DNA of 8,526 nucleotides from CAZWCX01 sp964632945 (lineage in GTDB: Bacteria; Planctomycetota; MHYJ01; WSZJ01; CAZWCX01). Positions 8,357-8,526 of the stretch are shown piece after piece (the stretch's first letter is position 1; each line of letters begins with the position of its first letter). Made by a program: the position numbers and the translations under genes. The stretch is from contig CAZWCX010000214.1 of NCBI GenBank assembly GCA_964632945.1, positions 1 through 8,526 on the forward strand, in the 5' to 3' direction. A model generated the notes under the pieces. That model was not told the DNA's origin. It was given only the letters and a program-made list of their open reading frames with translations, and ran no database searches.

Positions 8357-8385
8357 CCTGTACCACCGCAGGGAGGAGATGTCTA
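8357..8385 (-). promoter_or_regulatory. Possible sigma-70-like promoter for pgi
   Basis: On the minus strand TAGACA (8380-8385; 5 of 6 to TTGACA) is followed after 17 nt by TACAGG (8357-8362), which matches TATAAT at only 3 of 6 but is preceded by TGG as in an extended -10. Initiation would give a leader of about 30 nt before the GTG at 8320. The spacing is good and the -10 is weak, so this remains a candidate. Confidence 0.3.
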
Positions 8386-8397
8386 TGGAAACCTCCC
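8371..8397. promoter_or_regulatory. Inverted repeat over the candidate pgi promoter
   Basis: GGGAGG (8371-8376) and CCTCCC (8392-8397) are inverted copies separated by 15 bases, and they cover the candidate -35 at 8380-8385. This could be an operator or a chance GC-rich match. Confidence 0.25.
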
Positions 8398-8469
8398 TCG
8401 CCACGCGCCGGGTGTGAGCGCCCCCCTGCGCGGGGGACCCGCGCGGTTCGCGCAGCGCGGCCCGGAGGG

Positions 8470-8487
8470 ATCCGGGCTAGCCCGGAT
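8470..8487. repeat. Perfect 18-base palindrome at the edge of repeat copy 2
   Basis: ATCCGGGCTAGCCCGGAT equals its own reverse complement. It consists of an outer repeat end (ATCCGGGC), TA, and the outer end of copy 2 (GCCCGGAT), as if one element ended where the next begins. The sequence to its left (about 8440-8469) resembles the rest of an element only weakly. Confidence 0.7.
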
Positions 8488-8526
8488 TATTCATGAAGCC
8501 GCGCCAGCGGCTTCGTGAAAAATCCG
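8480..8526 (+). repeat. REP-like imperfect palindrome, copy 2, cut by the window edge
   Basis: Left arm 8480-8501, loop 8502-8507, and right arm from 8508 to the window end (19 of about 22 bases visible). Read on the plus strand it aligns without gaps to copy 1 read on the minus strand at 39 of 47 positions, with differences in the loop and at the two variable bases of each arm. The copies therefore lie in opposite orientation, bracketing pgi. Confidence 0.8.

Noticed and set aside
6278..8518. Long plus-strand open frame opposite pgi
   Set aside because: It is antisense to an intact PGI and runs through both non-coding gaps and the repeats, with no recognisable domain.

Overview
The window is a compact, high-GC bacterial chromosomal segment in which every supported gene lies on the minus strand. 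In transcription order (from high to low coordinates) they are: glucose-6-phosphate isomerase (pgi), glucose-6-phosphate dehydrogenase (zwf), 6-phosphogluconolactonase (pgl), glucokinase (glk), transketolase (tkt), a TVP38/TMEM64 (VTT/DedA-superfamily) membrane protein, and the first 17 codons of a gene that looks like a mercuric-reductase-type FAD/pyridine-nucleotide-disulfide oxidoreductase. The content is sugar phosphorylation and the oxidative entry into the pentose phosphate pathway. Glk makes glucose-6-phosphate, PGI exchanges it with fructose-6-phosphate, G6PDH oxidises it to the lactone with NAD(P)H production, PGL opens the lactone to 6-phosphogluconate, and transketolase works in the non-oxidative branch. 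6-Phosphogluconate dehydrogenase, transaldolase, rpe and rpi are not in the window.

The organism cannot be named from this sequence. High GC, the PGI type (resembling the C-terminal half of transaldolase-PGI fusions), frequent GTG starts with good Shine-Dalgarno sites, and the VTT plus oxidoreductase pair suggest a free-living environmental bacterium or a metagenome-derived genome. I see no horizontal-transfer genes, phage genes, CRISPR or RNA genes.

Layout: 1-52 partial oxidoreductase start; 93-821 VTT protein; 822-972 gap with a large bulged hairpin just after the tkt stop; 973-3000 tkt; 3001-3127 gap with two small GC hairpins; 3128-4114 glk; 4157-4870 pgl, whose GTG overlaps the zwf stop (GTGA); 4867-6402 zwf; 6403-6598 gap with a zwf leader hairpin and a REP-like palindrome; 6599-8320 pgi; 8321-8526 upstream region with a possible promoter and a second copy of the same palindrome, cut by the window edge. 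No gene-free stretch exceeds about 206 bases.

The genes themselves are ordinary and well preserved. The least ordinary element is non-coding: two copies of a 50-base imperfect palindrome bracket pgi in opposite orientation. Between the copies one stem pair has changed from C-G to T-A while two stem irregularities are kept, which suggests a structured repeat family. I found no convincing undescribed enzymatic or defence system.
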